A stretch of 64,000 nucleotides of DNA from Aquibium microcysteis (GTDB taxonomy: Bacteria > Pseudomonadota > Alphaproteobacteria > Rhizobiales > Rhizobiaceae): positions 4,888,001 to 4,952,000 of the forward strand of contig NZ_CP061080.1 of NCBI RefSeq assembly GCF_014495845.1, in the 5' to 3' direction. A model generated the notes under the pieces. It worked only from the letters and a program-made list of their open reading frames with translations. It made no database searches and had not been told where the DNA came from. Numbering within the stretch: position 1 is the stretch's first letter; each line of letters opens with the position of its first letter. Shown here piece after piece: positions 28,719 through 37,090 of this stretch. Position numbers and translations under genes: made by a program.

Positions 28719-29303
28719 CTACTCCTTGCTCTTGCCGGTGACGGATCGGGATTTTCCGCCGGGAAGTGCGAGCAGCCGGTCCTTCATCTCGAGAACCTTC
28801 ACGACCTTGGCGCCGAGGCTGAGGAGCTGGATCAGTCGCTCCGTCTCGAGTTTCTGGACGTCGCCGTACCAGCTGGTCAGGAGTTCGATCAGCTCGTGCA
28901 TGTCGCGCATCCGGTCCTGCGCGTGCCGCTCGGGCTCGCTGTCGGGCTTGCGCATCAGCAGTTCGCGCAGCACCGACAGCGTCGGGTCTATCTCGCGCTT
29001 CTTGCGTTCGTCGACCAGCGTCCGGACGATGGCGTAGATGTCGGCCGGGGTGACGAAGAAGTCGCGGCGGTCGCCGGGCATCGAGCGGTGCTGGAGCAGG
29101 TTCCAGCTCTGCAGTTCCTTCAGCCCCATGGAGACGTTGGAGCGGGAGATCTCCAGGCGCTCGACGATGTCGTCGGCGCACAGCGGTCTGTCCGCGATGA
29201 AGAGAACGGCATAGATCTGGCCGACCGTCCGGTTGATGCCCCAGCGGCTTCCCATTTCGCCGAAATGCAGGACGAAGGCTTCGCACAGGGGAGGCAGGTT
29301 CAT
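28719..29303 (-). CDS. GbsR/MarR-type transcriptional regulator
   Basis: A 194-residue protein with a winged helix-turn-helix near residues 20-85: EMGSRWGINRTVGQIYAVLF, CADDIVERLEISRSNVSMGL and KELQSWNLLQHRSMPGDRRD. This is the GbsR-like pattern. The rest is helical and charged, probably for dimerisation. It leads an operon with cydAB and likely controls it. The ATG at 29303 has AGGAAA upstream, and its leader holds a cluster of direct and inverted repeats (29309-29336) that are a good candidate for its own operator. The ligand or signal (redox, respiration state) is unknown. Confidence 0.85.
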   Translation of the reverse strand: MNLPPLCEAFVLHFGEMGSRWGINRTVGQIYAVLFIADRPLCADDIVERLEISRSNVSMGLKELQSWNLLQHRSMPGDRRDFFVTPADIYAIVRTLVDERKKREIDPTLSVLRELLMRKPDSEPERHAQDRMRDMHELIELLTSWYGDVQKLETERLIQLLSLGAKVVKVLEMKDRLLALPGGKSRSVTGKSKE

Positions 29304-29308
29304 CGGTA

Positions 29309-29336
29309 TTTCCTGAAGTTTCAGAATTTCCTGAAA
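29309..29336. promoter_or_regulatory. candidate operator repeats upstream of the GbsR-like gene
   Basis: TTTCCTGAA occurs twice, at 29309-29317 and 29327-29335, 18 bp apart. Between them TTTCAG (29319-29324) and CTGAAA (31-36 of the same block, 29331-29336) form an inverted repeat around 6 bp. The block lies directly before the regulator's start codon and is much more AT-rich than its surroundings, as expected for an autoregulatory operator. The rest of 29340-29610 shows no gene. Confidence 0.55.
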
Positions 29337-29613
29337 ATTATGCAGGCTAGACAATCGATCAATCGGCGAAAGTGACGCAGGGGCGGTATGGTGCCATGCG
29401 AACGGTCGGTCGCCGGCGCTGGGCGACCCCCGGCAGACGGGCGAAGCGGCTGCTTCCTGCTCTCGCGACGGCGGCCGGCGGTCGCGGTCGGCGCCCGGAC
29501 GGAGAAGGAGACGCGGAGGCGACGCGGCTGGAATTCCCGGGCAATGCGCATCCAGGGTGCTGGCATCACGCCAGGGAGGGTGGCGCGTCGCCGCGGTCAT
29601 GCCACGCCGTTGC

Positions 29614-29638
29614 GGAACGCTCCCGCTGCTTCGGCGTT
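29614..29638 (+). promoter_or_regulatory. EcfG-type promoter of ku, GGAAC-N16-CGTT
   Basis: GGAAC at 29614-29618 and CGTT at 29635-29638 are 16 nt apart, 27 nt before the ku start. The first bases after the -35 box (GCTC) match those of the promoter of the truncated copy at 26003, so the duplication may have included the promoter. Confidence 0.65.
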
Positions 29639-29665
29639 CACGACGGATTGAACCGGGGTTGGAAC

Positions 29666-30475
29666 ATGGCGCCGCGCAGCTTCTGGAAGGGCTATCTGAA
29701 GCTGTCGCTGGTCACGTGCCCCGTGCAGATGACCCCTGCAACCAGCGAAAGCGAGAAGGTCAGTTTCCACTCCCTCAACCGTGCCACGGGCAACCGGGTG
29801 CGAAACCGCTATGTCGATTCCGAAACGGGAAAGATCGTCCGCGACGAAGACCGGGTTCACGGCTTCCCGAAGGGCGACGGTGACTACGTCGTCATCGAGG
29901 ATGAGGAACTGGACTCGATCGCGCTCGAAAGCACCCATACGATCGACATCGACACCTTCGTCCCGCGCGACACGATCGGCTGGATCTGGCACGACAAGCC
30001 CTACTTCCTGGCGCCGGACGACAAGGTGGGCGAGGAAGCCTTCGCAGTGATCCGGGATGCCATGCGCACGACGGGCATGGTCGGCATCTCCCGCGTCGTT
30101 CTCTTCAGGCGGGAGCGCGCGGTGATGCTGGAGGCCTGCGGCAAGGGCATCCTCGCTTGGACCCTGCGTTTCGGAGACGAGGTGCGCGAGGCCGAGGTTG
30201 CCCGGCCCGCTCAGGACAAGCCCGAAGCCCGTCTGATGCGGCTGGTCAAGACGCTGATCGACGAGCGCACCAAGGACTGGGACCCCTCGATGGTGGAGGA
30301 CCCGGTGCAGGGCAGGCTGCTCGAGCTCATCGAGACCAAGCGAAAGAAGCGCAAGCCGGCCAAGGCCAAGGCTGCGCCTGAACCGGCGCCCGAAACCCAG
30401 GGCAACGTCGTCTCGATCATGGACGCGCTCCGCCGCAGCGTGGAGCAGGAGAAGAAAGGGCCGAAAAAAAAGTGA
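29666..30475 (+). CDS. ku: Ku protein, non-homologous end joining (copy 1, intact)
   Basis: Ku homodimers ring the ends of broken DNA and recruit LigD. The protein (269 residues) starts MAPRSFWKGYLKLSLVTCPV and has the bacterial Ku core: SFHSLNRATGNRVRNRYVD, DDYV-like GDGDYVVIEDEELDSIALES, TIDIDTFVPRDTIGWIWHDK and AFAVIRDAMRTTGMVGISRV. The C-terminal tail is lysine-rich (KRKKRKPAKAKA and KKGPKKK), which in other Ku proteins aids DNA binding. It converges with ligD across 62 bp. Its promoter is a full EcfG match, so end joining is probably raised under general stress or in stationary phase. Confidence 0.95.
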   Translation: MAPRSFWKGYLKLSLVTCPVQMTPATSESEKVSFHSLNRATGNRVRNRYVDSETGKIVRDEDRVHGFPKGDGDYVVIEDEELDSIALESTHTIDIDTFVPRDTIGWIWHDKPYFLAPDDKVGEEAFAVIRDAMRTTGMVGISRVVLFRRERAVMLEACGKGILAWTLRFGDEVREAEVARPAQDKPEARLMRLVKTLIDERTKDWDPSMVEDPVQGRLLELIETKRKKRKPAKAKAAPEPAPETQGNVVSIMDALRRSVEQEKKGPKKK

Positions 30476-30537
30476 CGACCCGCCGTGCGTCGTCCGGAAG
30501 CGTCCGCTCCAGGCCATGAGGACGGCATCCCGGCTGG

Positions 30538-33162
30538 TCAGGCTGCGGATGTCTTCCGTTTCCGTGTCTTGTTAGCCGGCTTTGTACTCGTCCCGATCGG
30601 CGTACGCGCCTTTCCGAAATCGGCCCATGGATCGGCGGGAAGATTGGCGAGCCGCGCGGCGGCGTTCATGACCGTGAAGCCGGCGGGACCGATTTCGGGG
30701 CCCAGTTCGTCCCATTCGATCGGCATCGAGACCGCAGCTCCGTCGCGCGCGCGCGTCGAATAGGGGGCCACTGCGGTCGCCCCGCGTCCGTTGCGCAGAT
30801 AGTCCACGAGAATCTTGCCCTTCCGCTTCGCCTTCGACACCGTCGCGACGAAGCGCTCCGGGCTGTCTGCCGACATTTCGTCGGCGACCCGTTTGGCGAA
30901 GCCTTTCACTTCGTCCCAGCCCGCCATCGGCTCCAGCGGGCTGACGACGTGCAATCCCTTGCCGCCGGAGGTCTTCAGGAAGCAGGCCAGACCTTCCGCC
31001 TCCAGCCGCTCGCGCACCTCGCGTGCCGCGGCCATCATCGCCTCCCACGTCACGCCCTCGCCGGGGTCGAGGTCCATGACGATCTGGTCGGGCTTCTCCA
31101 GATCGTCGAGCGACGCCTGCCATGGATGGATTTCCAGCACGCCGCCCTGGACGAGGCCGATCAGCCCGTCGAACCCGTCGATGCCCACGATTGCCTCGCC
31201 GGGCTCGTCCTGCGGATCATGCAGCGTGAGGATCTTGGCATTCATCCCTTTCCACGCGTGCTTCTGGAAGAAGCACTGTCCGCCGACGCCTCCGGGACAG
31301 CGCAGCAGCGCCAGGGGACGGTGCACGACATGCGGCGCCATGAACCGCCAGGCCTCGCTGTAGTAGGCCGCGAGCCCCTGCTTGGTCACGCCGACGTCCT
31401 TCCAGTAGATCCGGTCGGGGTGGGTGAGCTTGACCGTCCAGTGCGGCAGCTTGGTGCTGCTCTTCGCGGGGCCTGCATCCTCCCGTATGACGGCCTCCGC
31501 GGACTTGTCCTCCCGCAGTCCGCGAAACGAGGCATGGCGCAGCACCCCGTCGCCCGTCCAGGCGCGGAACTCCACCTCGGCCACCAGCGTCGGCTCGACG
31601 AAGCGGACGCCGCGGCGGGCTTCGGCCGACAGCGCAGCATCGAATGGTGAGTCCTCCCGTGCCAGCGGCTTCAGCCGTGCGTAGAGATCCTGCGCCATGC
31701 GTCTCGAGAAACCGGTGCCGACCCGGCCCGCGTGAACGAAGCTGCCGCCGTCGTGATGACCGAGAACCAGCGACCCGATCGCCTTGTCCGACGTGGTCGA
31801 CGGCACGTAGCCGGCAATGACGAATTCCTGCCGCTCCGAACATTTCGACTTGATCCAGTCCCGTCCGCGTCCCGGCCTGTACTTGCCGTCGCGAAGCTTG
31901 GAGATGACGCCTTCGAGGCTGAGCCGGCAGGCATGCCGGAGGATCATCTCGCCGTCCTCGTCGAAGTGGTCGCTGAATCGCAGCACCGACGGCGCACCCG
32001 CAAGCATCCGGCCGAGCACCGCCTTGCGTTCGGTCAGCGCCGCCCCTGTCAGGTCGCGCCCGTCGAGATGCATCAGGTCGAAGGCGTAGTACACGAAGCG
32101 ATCGGTCCGCCCCTCGGACAGATCGGCCTGCAGCGCGGAGAAATCGGAGGCGCCGCCACCACCCTCGACGACCAGTTCGCCGTCGATCACCGCTTCCGTC
32201 AGCGGCAGCGCTGCAAGCGCCCTGGCGATCGCGGTGCCGAACCGGTCGGACCAGTCGAGGCCGCTCCGGGTCAGGAGTCTGACATGACCGTCCGAGACAT
32301 GCGCCTGCAGGCGGTAACCGTCGAATTTGATCTCGTGGATCCACCGGTCTCCCGAGGGAGCCTCGGCGCGCAGGGTCGCCAGTTGCGGCTCGATGAAGTC
32401 CGGCATCGCTGCCTTGCGACTGCCCTTCACCGCCTTCTCGCCGGATGGGTCCGCCACGGCATCGTCCTGCCGCGCGTTCTTTTGCCGCTGCGCAGTCTTC
32501 GTCTTGCCGCTCCGGGCCGCGGTGGGCGCGGGGGCCGATGACGCCTCTTCGGAGGTCCTGTCGATCTTCCCGGTCTTCGACGACCATCCCGGCGTCTCGT
32601 CCTCCACGTCCGCGATGACGCGTCCGGTCTTTAGCGATTCCGGCCGTTCCTCCAGGATGTCGGGGTCATCGGCACCCCGGGCGAATTCGTCGTCGCCCTT
32701 GATCAGAAGCCAGTTCTCGCGCTTCTCGCGCGGCTTGCCGGCCATGCGCACCAGATGCCAGCGGCCGCCGAGCTTTTCGCCCTTCAGCTCGAAATCGAGG
32801 TGTCCTTTCCTGTAGCCCTTCTCCGCGTCGCCGATCGGCGCCCAGGTGCCGCGATCCCAGACGATCACGGTGCCGCCACCATACTCGCCTTTCGGGATCG
32901 TTCCTTCGAAATCGCCGTACTCGAGCGGGTGATCCTCGACATGCACCGCCAGACGCTTCTCTCCCGGCAGGAGGCTCGGCCCGCGCGTCACCGCCCAGCT
33001 GCGCAGCACGCCGTCCACCTCCATGCGGAAGTCGTAATGCAGCCGCCGCGCTGCGTGCTTCTGGATCACGAAGGAGCGTCCGCCGGCCTCTGGTGTCGCC
33101 GTGCCTTCAGGCTCGGCGGTCTTCCTGAAGTCGCGCTTCCTGCGATAGGTGTCGAGCGCCAT
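30538..33162 (-). CDS. ligD: multifunctional NHEJ DNA ligase
   Basis: LigD (874 residues) trims, fills and seals DNA ends held by Ku. Domain order is phosphoesterase (about 25-170; FVIQKHAARRLHYDFRMEVD and HPLEYGDFEGTIPKGEYGGG), a low-complexity linker, ATP-dependent ligase (about 255-545; adenylated lysine in HEIKFDGYRLQAHV, then DGELVV and EGVISK) and AEP-type polymerase (about 575-850; THPDRIYW, LRCPGG, VMDLDPGEGV and KTSGGKGLHVVSPL). This PE-LIG-POL order is usual in proteobacteria. It begins one base past the stop of the second ku gene, making a ku-ligD operon under an EcfG-type promoter. The C-terminal tail is basic (NKTRKRKT). Confidence 0.96.
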   Translation of the reverse strand: MALDTYRRKRDFRKTAEPEGTATPEAGGRSFVIQKHAARRLHYDFRMEVDGVLRSWAVTRGPSLLPGEKRLAVHVEDHPLEYGDFEGTIPKGEYGGGTVIVWDRGTWAPIGDAEKGYRKGHLDFELKGEKLGGRWHLVRMAGKPREKRENWLLIKGDDEFARGADDPDILEERPESLKTGRVIADVEDETPGWSSKTGKIDRTSEEASSAPAPTAARSGKTKTAQRQKNARQDDAVADPSGEKAVKGSRKAAMPDFIEPQLATLRAEAPSGDRWIHEIKFDGYRLQAHVSDGHVRLLTRSGLDWSDRFGTAIARALAALPLTEAVIDGELVVEGGGGASDFSALQADLSEGRTDRFVYYAFDLMHLDGRDLTGAALTERKAVLGRMLAGAPSVLRFSDHFDEDGEMILRHACRLSLEGVISKLRDGKYRPGRGRDWIKSKCSERQEFVIAGYVPSTTSDKAIGSLVLGHHDGGSFVHAGRVGTGFSRRMAQDLYARLKPLAREDSPFDAALSAEARRGVRFVEPTLVAEVEFRAWTGDGVLRHASFRGLREDKSAEAVIREDAGPAKSSTKLPHWTVKLTHPDRIYWKDVGVTKQGLAAYYSEAWRFMAPHVVHRPLALLRCPGGVGGQCFFQKHAWKGMNAKILTLHDPQDEPGEAIVGIDGFDGLIGLVQGGVLEIHPWQASLDDLEKPDQIVMDLDPGEGVTWEAMMAAAREVRERLEAEGLACFLKTSGGKGLHVVSPLEPMAGWDEVKGFAKRVADEMSADSPERFVATVSKAKRKGKILVDYLRNGRGATAVAPYSTRARDGAAVSMPIEWDELGPEIGPAGFTVMNAAARLANLPADPWADFGKARTPIGTSTKPANKTRKRKTSAA

Positions 33163-33163
33163 C

Positions 33164-34018
33164 TCAGCCCGCCTTCCGTCGCGGCGCCTTCGCCGACGAA
33201 GGTTTCGCCCCCGTCTTCCGCGGCTTTGCCTGCTTTCCCGTCGCCTTGCCCGCTTCCGCGCTGCGCCGCAGAGCCTCCATCAGGTCCACCACCTTGGCCT
33301 GCGGCTTCGGCTTGGCGGGTTTGATCGCACGGCCTTCCATCTTCGCCTTCACGAGTTCGGCCAGAGCGGCGTCGTAGCGGTCGTCGTAGTCGGACGGGTG
33401 GAACGCTCCCTTCTTCGTTTCGATGATGTACTTCGCCAGGTCGAGCATTTCGCCCTTGATGGCCAGGTCGGGCACATCGGCAAAGGCGTCGCGCGCGGAC
33501 CGCACCTCGTAGTCGAAATTGAGCGTGTTCGCGATCAGCCCGGCGCCCTGCGCTCGCAGGAGCACGGTCCGGACGCGGCGGAACAGCACCGTTCGGGCGA
33601 TCGCCGCGACGTTTTTCGTCCGCATCCCCTCACGGATCACGGCAAAGGCCGTCTCCGACACGGCATCGGATGGCGCAACATGATACGGCTTGTCCAGATA
33701 CACCGTCTCGATGTTCGGGCAGGACAGAAAGGCCTCGATCCGCAGCGTCTTGTCGCTCTGCGGCACTGCCTCCGCGATCTCGTCCGGATCCAGGAGGACG
33801 TACTGCCCGGAGGCGAGTTCGTAGCCCTTCACGATATCGTCGCGTTCCACCGGCTTGCCGGTCTCCTCGTCGACATACTGGCGCTGGACCCGGTTCCCGG
33901 TCTTGCGGTTGAGGATGTTGAACGATACCCGCTCCGCCGTCGACGCGGCCGCGTGGAGCGCCACGCCGCAACTCAGCTCGGCAACCTGCAGGTGGCCTTT
34001 CCAGACGGCTCTCGCCAC
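33164..34018 (-). CDS. ku: Ku protein, non-homologous end joining (copy 2)
   Basis: A second complete Ku of 284 residues, clearly diverged from copy 1: it starts VARAVWKGHLQVAELSCGVA and continues FNILNRKTGNRVQRQYVDEE, LDPDEIAEAV, TLRIEAFLSCPNIETVYLDK and TAFAVIREGMRTKNVAAIAR. The tail is rich in Lys/Ala/Pro. I chose the GTG at 34018, with AAGGAAGGA about 5 nt upstream, because it aligns with Ku N-termini; the frame to 34333 overlaps the divergent gene at 34145. It forms an operon with ligD. Two distinct Ku proteins occur in several rhizobia and may form homo- or heterodimers. Confidence 0.92.
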   Translation of the reverse strand: MARAVWKGHLQVAELSCGVALHAAASTAERVSFNILNRKTGNRVQRQYVDEETGKPVERDDIVKGYELASGQYVLLDPDEIAEAVPQSDKTLRIEAFLSCPNIETVYLDKPYHVAPSDAVSETAFAVIREGMRTKNVAAIARTVLFRRVRTVLLRAQGAGLIANTLNFDYEVRSARDAFADVPDLAIKGEMLDLAKYIIETKKGAFHPSDYDDRYDAALAELVKAKMEGRAIKPAKPKPQAKVVDLMEALRRSAEAGKATGKQAKPRKTGAKPSSAKAPRRKAG

Positions 34019-34044
34019 GGCGTCCTTCCTTTTTGCCGGGGCAC

Positions 34045-34069
34045 AACGTCCGCTGCCGGCCGATGTTCC
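34045..34069 (-). promoter_or_regulatory. EcfG-type promoter of ku-ligD, GGAAC-N16-CGTT
   Basis: On the minus strand GGAAC (34069-34065) is followed after 16 nt by CGTT (34048-34045), a full consensus match, 26 nt before the GTG start of the second ku gene. Confidence 0.65.
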
Positions 34070-34087
34070 GCAAGCTCGTCCCGCGCA

Positions 34088-34113
34088 GGAACCTTTCGGA
34101 TGCCCGCCGTGTT
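34088..34113 (+). promoter_or_regulatory. EcfG-type promoter of DUF2188 gene, GGAAC-N17-TGTT
   Basis: GGAAC at 34088-34092 is followed after 17 nt by TGTT at 34110-34113, 31 nt before the ATG at 34145. It lies back to back with the ku-ligD promoter, separated by 18 bp. Confidence 0.55.
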
Positions 34114-34144
34114 GCGGGAAGAACCGAAATCGGGAAAAGCAGCC

Positions 34145-34390
34145 ATGCCTCGCCTCCTCTACGAAGTGGTGCAACACGACGAAGCCTGGGCCTACAGGGT
34201 CGGCGACGTCTATTCGGAGACTTTCGCGACCCGCGGGGAGGCCCACGCGGCGGCAGAGCAGGCCGCCGCCAGCCATCGTCTGGCGGGTTCTGACGAGCAT
34301 ATCGAATATCAGGACCCGCAGGGCCGCTGGCACGAGGAAGAGGAAGACGGTGACGATCGTCCGGACACCGGCGTCGCCGACCCGGACTGA
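34145..34390 (+). CDS. DUF2188 protein
   Basis: An 81-residue protein with the DUF2188 pattern: YEVVQHDEAWAYRVGDVYSE followed by TFATRGEAHAAAEQAAASH and a final strand (EHIEYQDPQGRWHEEE). The acidic tail is probably disordered. Members are small stress-associated proteins of unknown activity. It is divergent from ku-ligD and has its own EcfG-type promoter. Confidence 0.75.
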   Translation: MPRLLYEVVQHDEAWAYRVGDVYSETFATRGEAHAAAEQAAASHRLAGSDEHIEYQDPQGRWHEEEEDGDDRPDTGVADPD

Positions 34391-34423
34391 ACCTCGCGGC
34401 CGGCGTGCCGTCGGGCTTGGAAG

Positions 34424-35053
34424 CTACCGATCGCGCGGAAAAGGCCGCGACAGGAAGCGCGAGCCGGACAGGCCGAACCGCCAGGGCAGGTCGACTGCCT
34501 TGCTGATGCCGATCCGCGGTCCCGCGACCACATCCGGCCGCCGCGAAACGGGCGCGAGCTGCAATGCCCCATGGCCGATCGGCATGCCGTTCTGGGACTG
34601 GCTGATCGCCAGCGCCTGGCAGAGCTTGCCGGGCCCGGAGCAGAGCGACCGAACCTCCTCGAGCCCCCGCCGCCGCACCATCGCAGCGAGCCCGGCCTTC
34701 GGCTCGAGTGCCCGCACCAGCACGGCCGAACCGGGTGCGCAGACCACGTTGAAGCACCAGTGGATGCCGTAGGAGCGATAGACGTATGCATGCCCGGCGG
34801 GGCCGAACATCGCCGCGTTGCGTGCGGTCGGACCGGAGAAGCTGTGCGAGGCCGGATCGTCGGCGGCATAGGCTTCGGTCTCCACCACCATTCCGCCGAC
34901 GCCGTCATGGGTCAGCATCGCGCCGATCAGCGCCGCGGCCACCTCCTGCGCCGGTCGGTCCAGAAACTGTGTCAACTCCCGGCCCTCCATCGTCATCTGC
35001 TCCTCGGCCGCCCTCGGCAGCGCCGTGCGGCGGACTTCTGCCGACGGGATCAT
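34424..35053 (-). CDS. DNA-3-methyladenine glycosylase (AAG/MPG family)
   Basis: The enzyme removes alkylated purines from DNA to start base-excision repair. In the 209-residue product the hallmark segments are MVVETEAYAADDPASHSF (the catalytic glutamate follows VVET), YVYRSYGIHWCFNVV, VLVRALEP and SGPGKLCQAL. I give the longest start; ATG codons at 34996 and 34990 are equally plausible because GAGGAG lies just before them. The gene sits between the NHEJ block and topoisomerase IB, fitting a DNA-maintenance neighbourhood. No clear EcfG-type promoter was found. Confidence 0.88.
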   Translation of the reverse strand: MIPSAEVRRTALPRAAEEQMTMEGRELTQFLDRPAQEVAAALIGAMLTHDGVGGMVVETEAYAADDPASHSFSGPTARNAAMFGPAGHAYVYRSYGIHWCFNVVCAPGSAVLVRALEPKAGLAAMVRRRGLEEVRSLCSGPGKLCQALAISQSQNGMPIGHGALQLAPVSRRPDVVAGPRIGISKAVDLPWRFGLSGSRFLSRPFPRDR

Positions 35054-35305
35054 TCCGTAGCATCCGGTGTCGAACCGGGGAACAAGCCGCCCCGGCGCGA
35101 ATTTAGAGGATCACGATCGAACGGCCGCGGCAGACGTGCGCCGGCAAACCGGGAGTGGCCGTGGTGAAGCGTGCAGTATCGATGCGGATGGTTGCAGCCT
35201 CCCTGGCCGCATGGTGGCACCCGCAGGTCGCTCGCCGCGCCACCTCTTCCGCCAAACCCACCTTCGGAGGCGACTGAGCTGCGCGGCGTCGGGGCGACAC
35301 CCATC

Positions 35306-36352
35306 ATGGCTGCTACGGCGGAAACGTCGGCGGCGCGCGCCGATCTGGCCTATGTCACCGACACCGGTCCGGGCATCCGCCGCCGTCGCGCCGGAAAGGG
35401 ATTCGCCTATTTCGAGCCGGGCGGCGGCAAGCTCGAGGATGCCGCGGCCCGCGAGCGCATCCGCACGCTGGCGATCCCGCCGGCCTGGACCGACGTTTGG
35501 ATTTCGCCCGATCCCGATGGCCACATCCAGGCCACGGGCCGCGACCAGAAGGGGCGCAAGCAGTATCGCTATCATCCGGGCTGGACCGCCTGCCGCGACG
35601 AGGCAAAGTTCTCCTCGCTGGTCGCCTTCGCCTCTGTCCTGCCGAAGATCCGCGACCGTATCGACCATGACCTGCGCCGACCCGGCGTGCCGCGCGAGAG
35701 GGTGCTTGCCTCCGTCGTCTGGCTTCTCGACCGCACGCTCATCCGCATCGGCAACGACGTCTACACGCGCCAGAACGAGAGTTTCGGGCTGACCACGCTC
35801 CGCCATCGGCACGTCAGGATCGAGGGCCAGCAGATCCGTTTCTCCTTCATCGGCAAGTCCGGCCAGGAGTGGAAGCTCAAGCTGTCCGATCGCCGCATCG
35901 CCCGGATCGTCGGCACCATCGAGGAATTGCCGGGCCAGCACCTCTTCCAGTATCTGGACGCGGACGGAGAACGCCGGCCGGTCCATTCGCACGACGTCAA
36001 CGCCTATCTGCGCGAGACCGCCGGTCCGCAGTTCACCTCGAAGCACTTCCGCACATGGGCTGCGACAACAGCTGCGGCGGTGCGGTTTGCCGGGACCGAA
36101 CCACCCCAGACGAAGCGAGAGTTCGCCCGGGTCACCAACGAGGTGGTCGATCAGGTGGCCGGCCGGCTGCACAACACGCGTGCGGTGTGCCGCCGCTGCT
36201 ACATCCATCCCCTGGTCATGGAGACGTGGGAGCAGGGCGCAATCGGCGAAGAGCTCGCCCGGATCCGCCGCCGGAGCCGCAAGCCTCTGCAGGGGCTCGA
36301 CGACGACGAATCCCTGGTCCTTCGCTGGCTTCGCCTTCATCATCAGAAGTAA
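35306..36352 (+). CDS. DNA topoisomerase IB (poxvirus/bacterial type)
   Basis: This 348-residue enzyme relaxes supercoils by transient 3'-phosphotyrosyl nicking. Typical features are the N-terminal GKGFAYFEPGGG and IPPAWTDVWISPDPDGHIQA, the catalytic core with LTTLRHRHVRIEGQQIRFSF and the lysine in FIGKSG, the arginine helix KHFRTWAATTAAAV, and the active-site tyrosine in CRRCYIHPLVMETW near residue 298. The ATG at 35306 gives a compact N-terminus; the open frame back to 35171 adds 45 residues without similarity. It converges on the DUF427 gene over a GC-rich hairpin. Confidence 0.92.
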   Translation: MAATAETSAARADLAYVTDTGPGIRRRRAGKGFAYFEPGGGKLEDAAARERIRTLAIPPAWTDVWISPDPDGHIQATGRDQKGRKQYRYHPGWTACRDEAKFSSLVAFASVLPKIRDRIDHDLRRPGVPRERVLASVVWLLDRTLIRIGNDVYTRQNESFGLTTLRHRHVRIEGQQIRFSFIGKSGQEWKLKLSDRRIARIVGTIEELPGQHLFQYLDADGERRPVHSHDVNAYLRETAGPQFTSKHFRTWAATTAAAVRFAGTEPPQTKREFARVTNEVVDQVAGRLHNTRAVCRRCYIHPLVMETWEQGAIGEELARIRRRSRKPLQGLDDDESLVLRWLRLHHQK

Positions 36353-36361
36353 CGGACCGCG

Positions 36362-36382
36362 GCCGTCGCCGCGGGCGACGGC
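36362..36382. terminator. GC-rich hairpin between convergent genes
   Basis: GCCGTCGCC (36362-36370) pairs perfectly with GGCGACGGC (36374-36382) around a 3-nt loop. It lies in the 69-bp gap between the topoisomerase IB and DUF427 stop codons. No T-tract follows. Confidence 0.4.
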
Positions 36383-36421
36383 GGGCGCGGCCGCGTGCCG
36401 TCGACCCCGGACGTCGGGCCC

Positions 36422-36796
36422 TCACGCGGGCCAGTGCACCTTGTGCTCGGGATCGGGGGTCTCCATGGCCTCCACGGTCACGATCTCCGGGTCGAAGGCC
36501 GCATGACCGCGCAATTCGCCGAGTTCCACGGGTGGCGCGTCGTACGCCCACATCGCCCTGTCGGCGGCCTCGCCGACCGCGCTCACCCGCCAGTACCGCG
36601 TCCGATGGCTGCCATCCTCGCCTTCGTCCGGATGCTCGTGCAGAAACTCGAGATAGATGTGCCGAAGCGGGATGAAGTAGATGTCCCGCCGTCCGGCTTC
36701 GCTGACCTTCAGCGCGGCGTCCGTCGACGCCACCATGGCATCCCGGAACATCACGTTGACTTTTCCGCGGAAGGGTTCGACCCGTCTCGTATCCAT
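36422..36796 (-). CDS. DUF427 domain protein
   Basis: A 124-residue protein whose pattern fits DUF427: KVNVMFRDAMVASTDAALKV, then IYFIPLRHIYLEF, a charged loop, YWRVSAVGEAADRAMWAYDA and a last strand ELRGHAAFDPEIVTVEAM. The family adopts a small beta fold of unknown function. The ATG at 36796 has GAGGA 7 nt upstream. It follows the DUF3008 gene by 46 bp and is probably co-transcribed with it. Confidence 0.78.
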   Translation of the reverse strand: MDTRRVEPFRGKVNVMFRDAMVASTDAALKVSEAGRRDIYFIPLRHIYLEFLHEHPDEGEDGSHRTRYWRVSAVGEAADRAMWAYDAPPVELGELRGHAAFDPEIVTVEAMETPDPEHKVHWPA

Positions 36797-36842
36797 TGCA
36801 TGTCCTCGTCGTCTCGTGAGTGTGGTCCGGTCGTCCGGCCGC

Positions 36843-37031
36843 TCAGGCGTCCGACTTGTGTTCCGGCTTGCCCTCGCGCCTGGTGGAAGCCATGTCCGAC
36901 AGTTCCTTCTCGGACATCGACTTCTCCATGCTCTTGGAGGCACCCTTCAGGTCGCTCTTCTTCGTCTCCCCGCGTTTGGCCGAAAGCGCGGCGCCGGCCG
37001 CCTTCTGCTGAGCCTTCGATGTCGCTGGCAT
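36843..37031 (-). CDS. DUF3008 protein
   Basis: A 62-residue, basic, hydrophilic protein starting MPATSKAQQKAAGAALSAKR, with LKGASKSMEKSMSEKELSDM, the DUF3008 pattern. Members are small and probably disordered, often stress-induced. AGGAG lies 8 nt before the ATG. A degenerate EcfG-type promoter (CGAAC-N16-CGTT, minus strand 37117-37093) is upstream. The frame to 37127 has no support. Confidence 0.78.
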   Translation of the reverse strand: MPATSKAQQKAAGAALSAKRGETKKSDLKGASKSMEKSMSEKELSDMASTRREGKPEHKSDA

Positions 37032-37090
37032 CGTCCAATCTCCTTTTCCTCTGGCGTGGCACCGCGAACCGGTTCGCCACGCGACTGCCC

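Noticed and set aside
26290..29610. cydAB segment as a transposon or insertion sequence
   Set aside because: No transposase, terminal inverted repeats or short target duplications are seen; only the ku 5' repeat flanks it.
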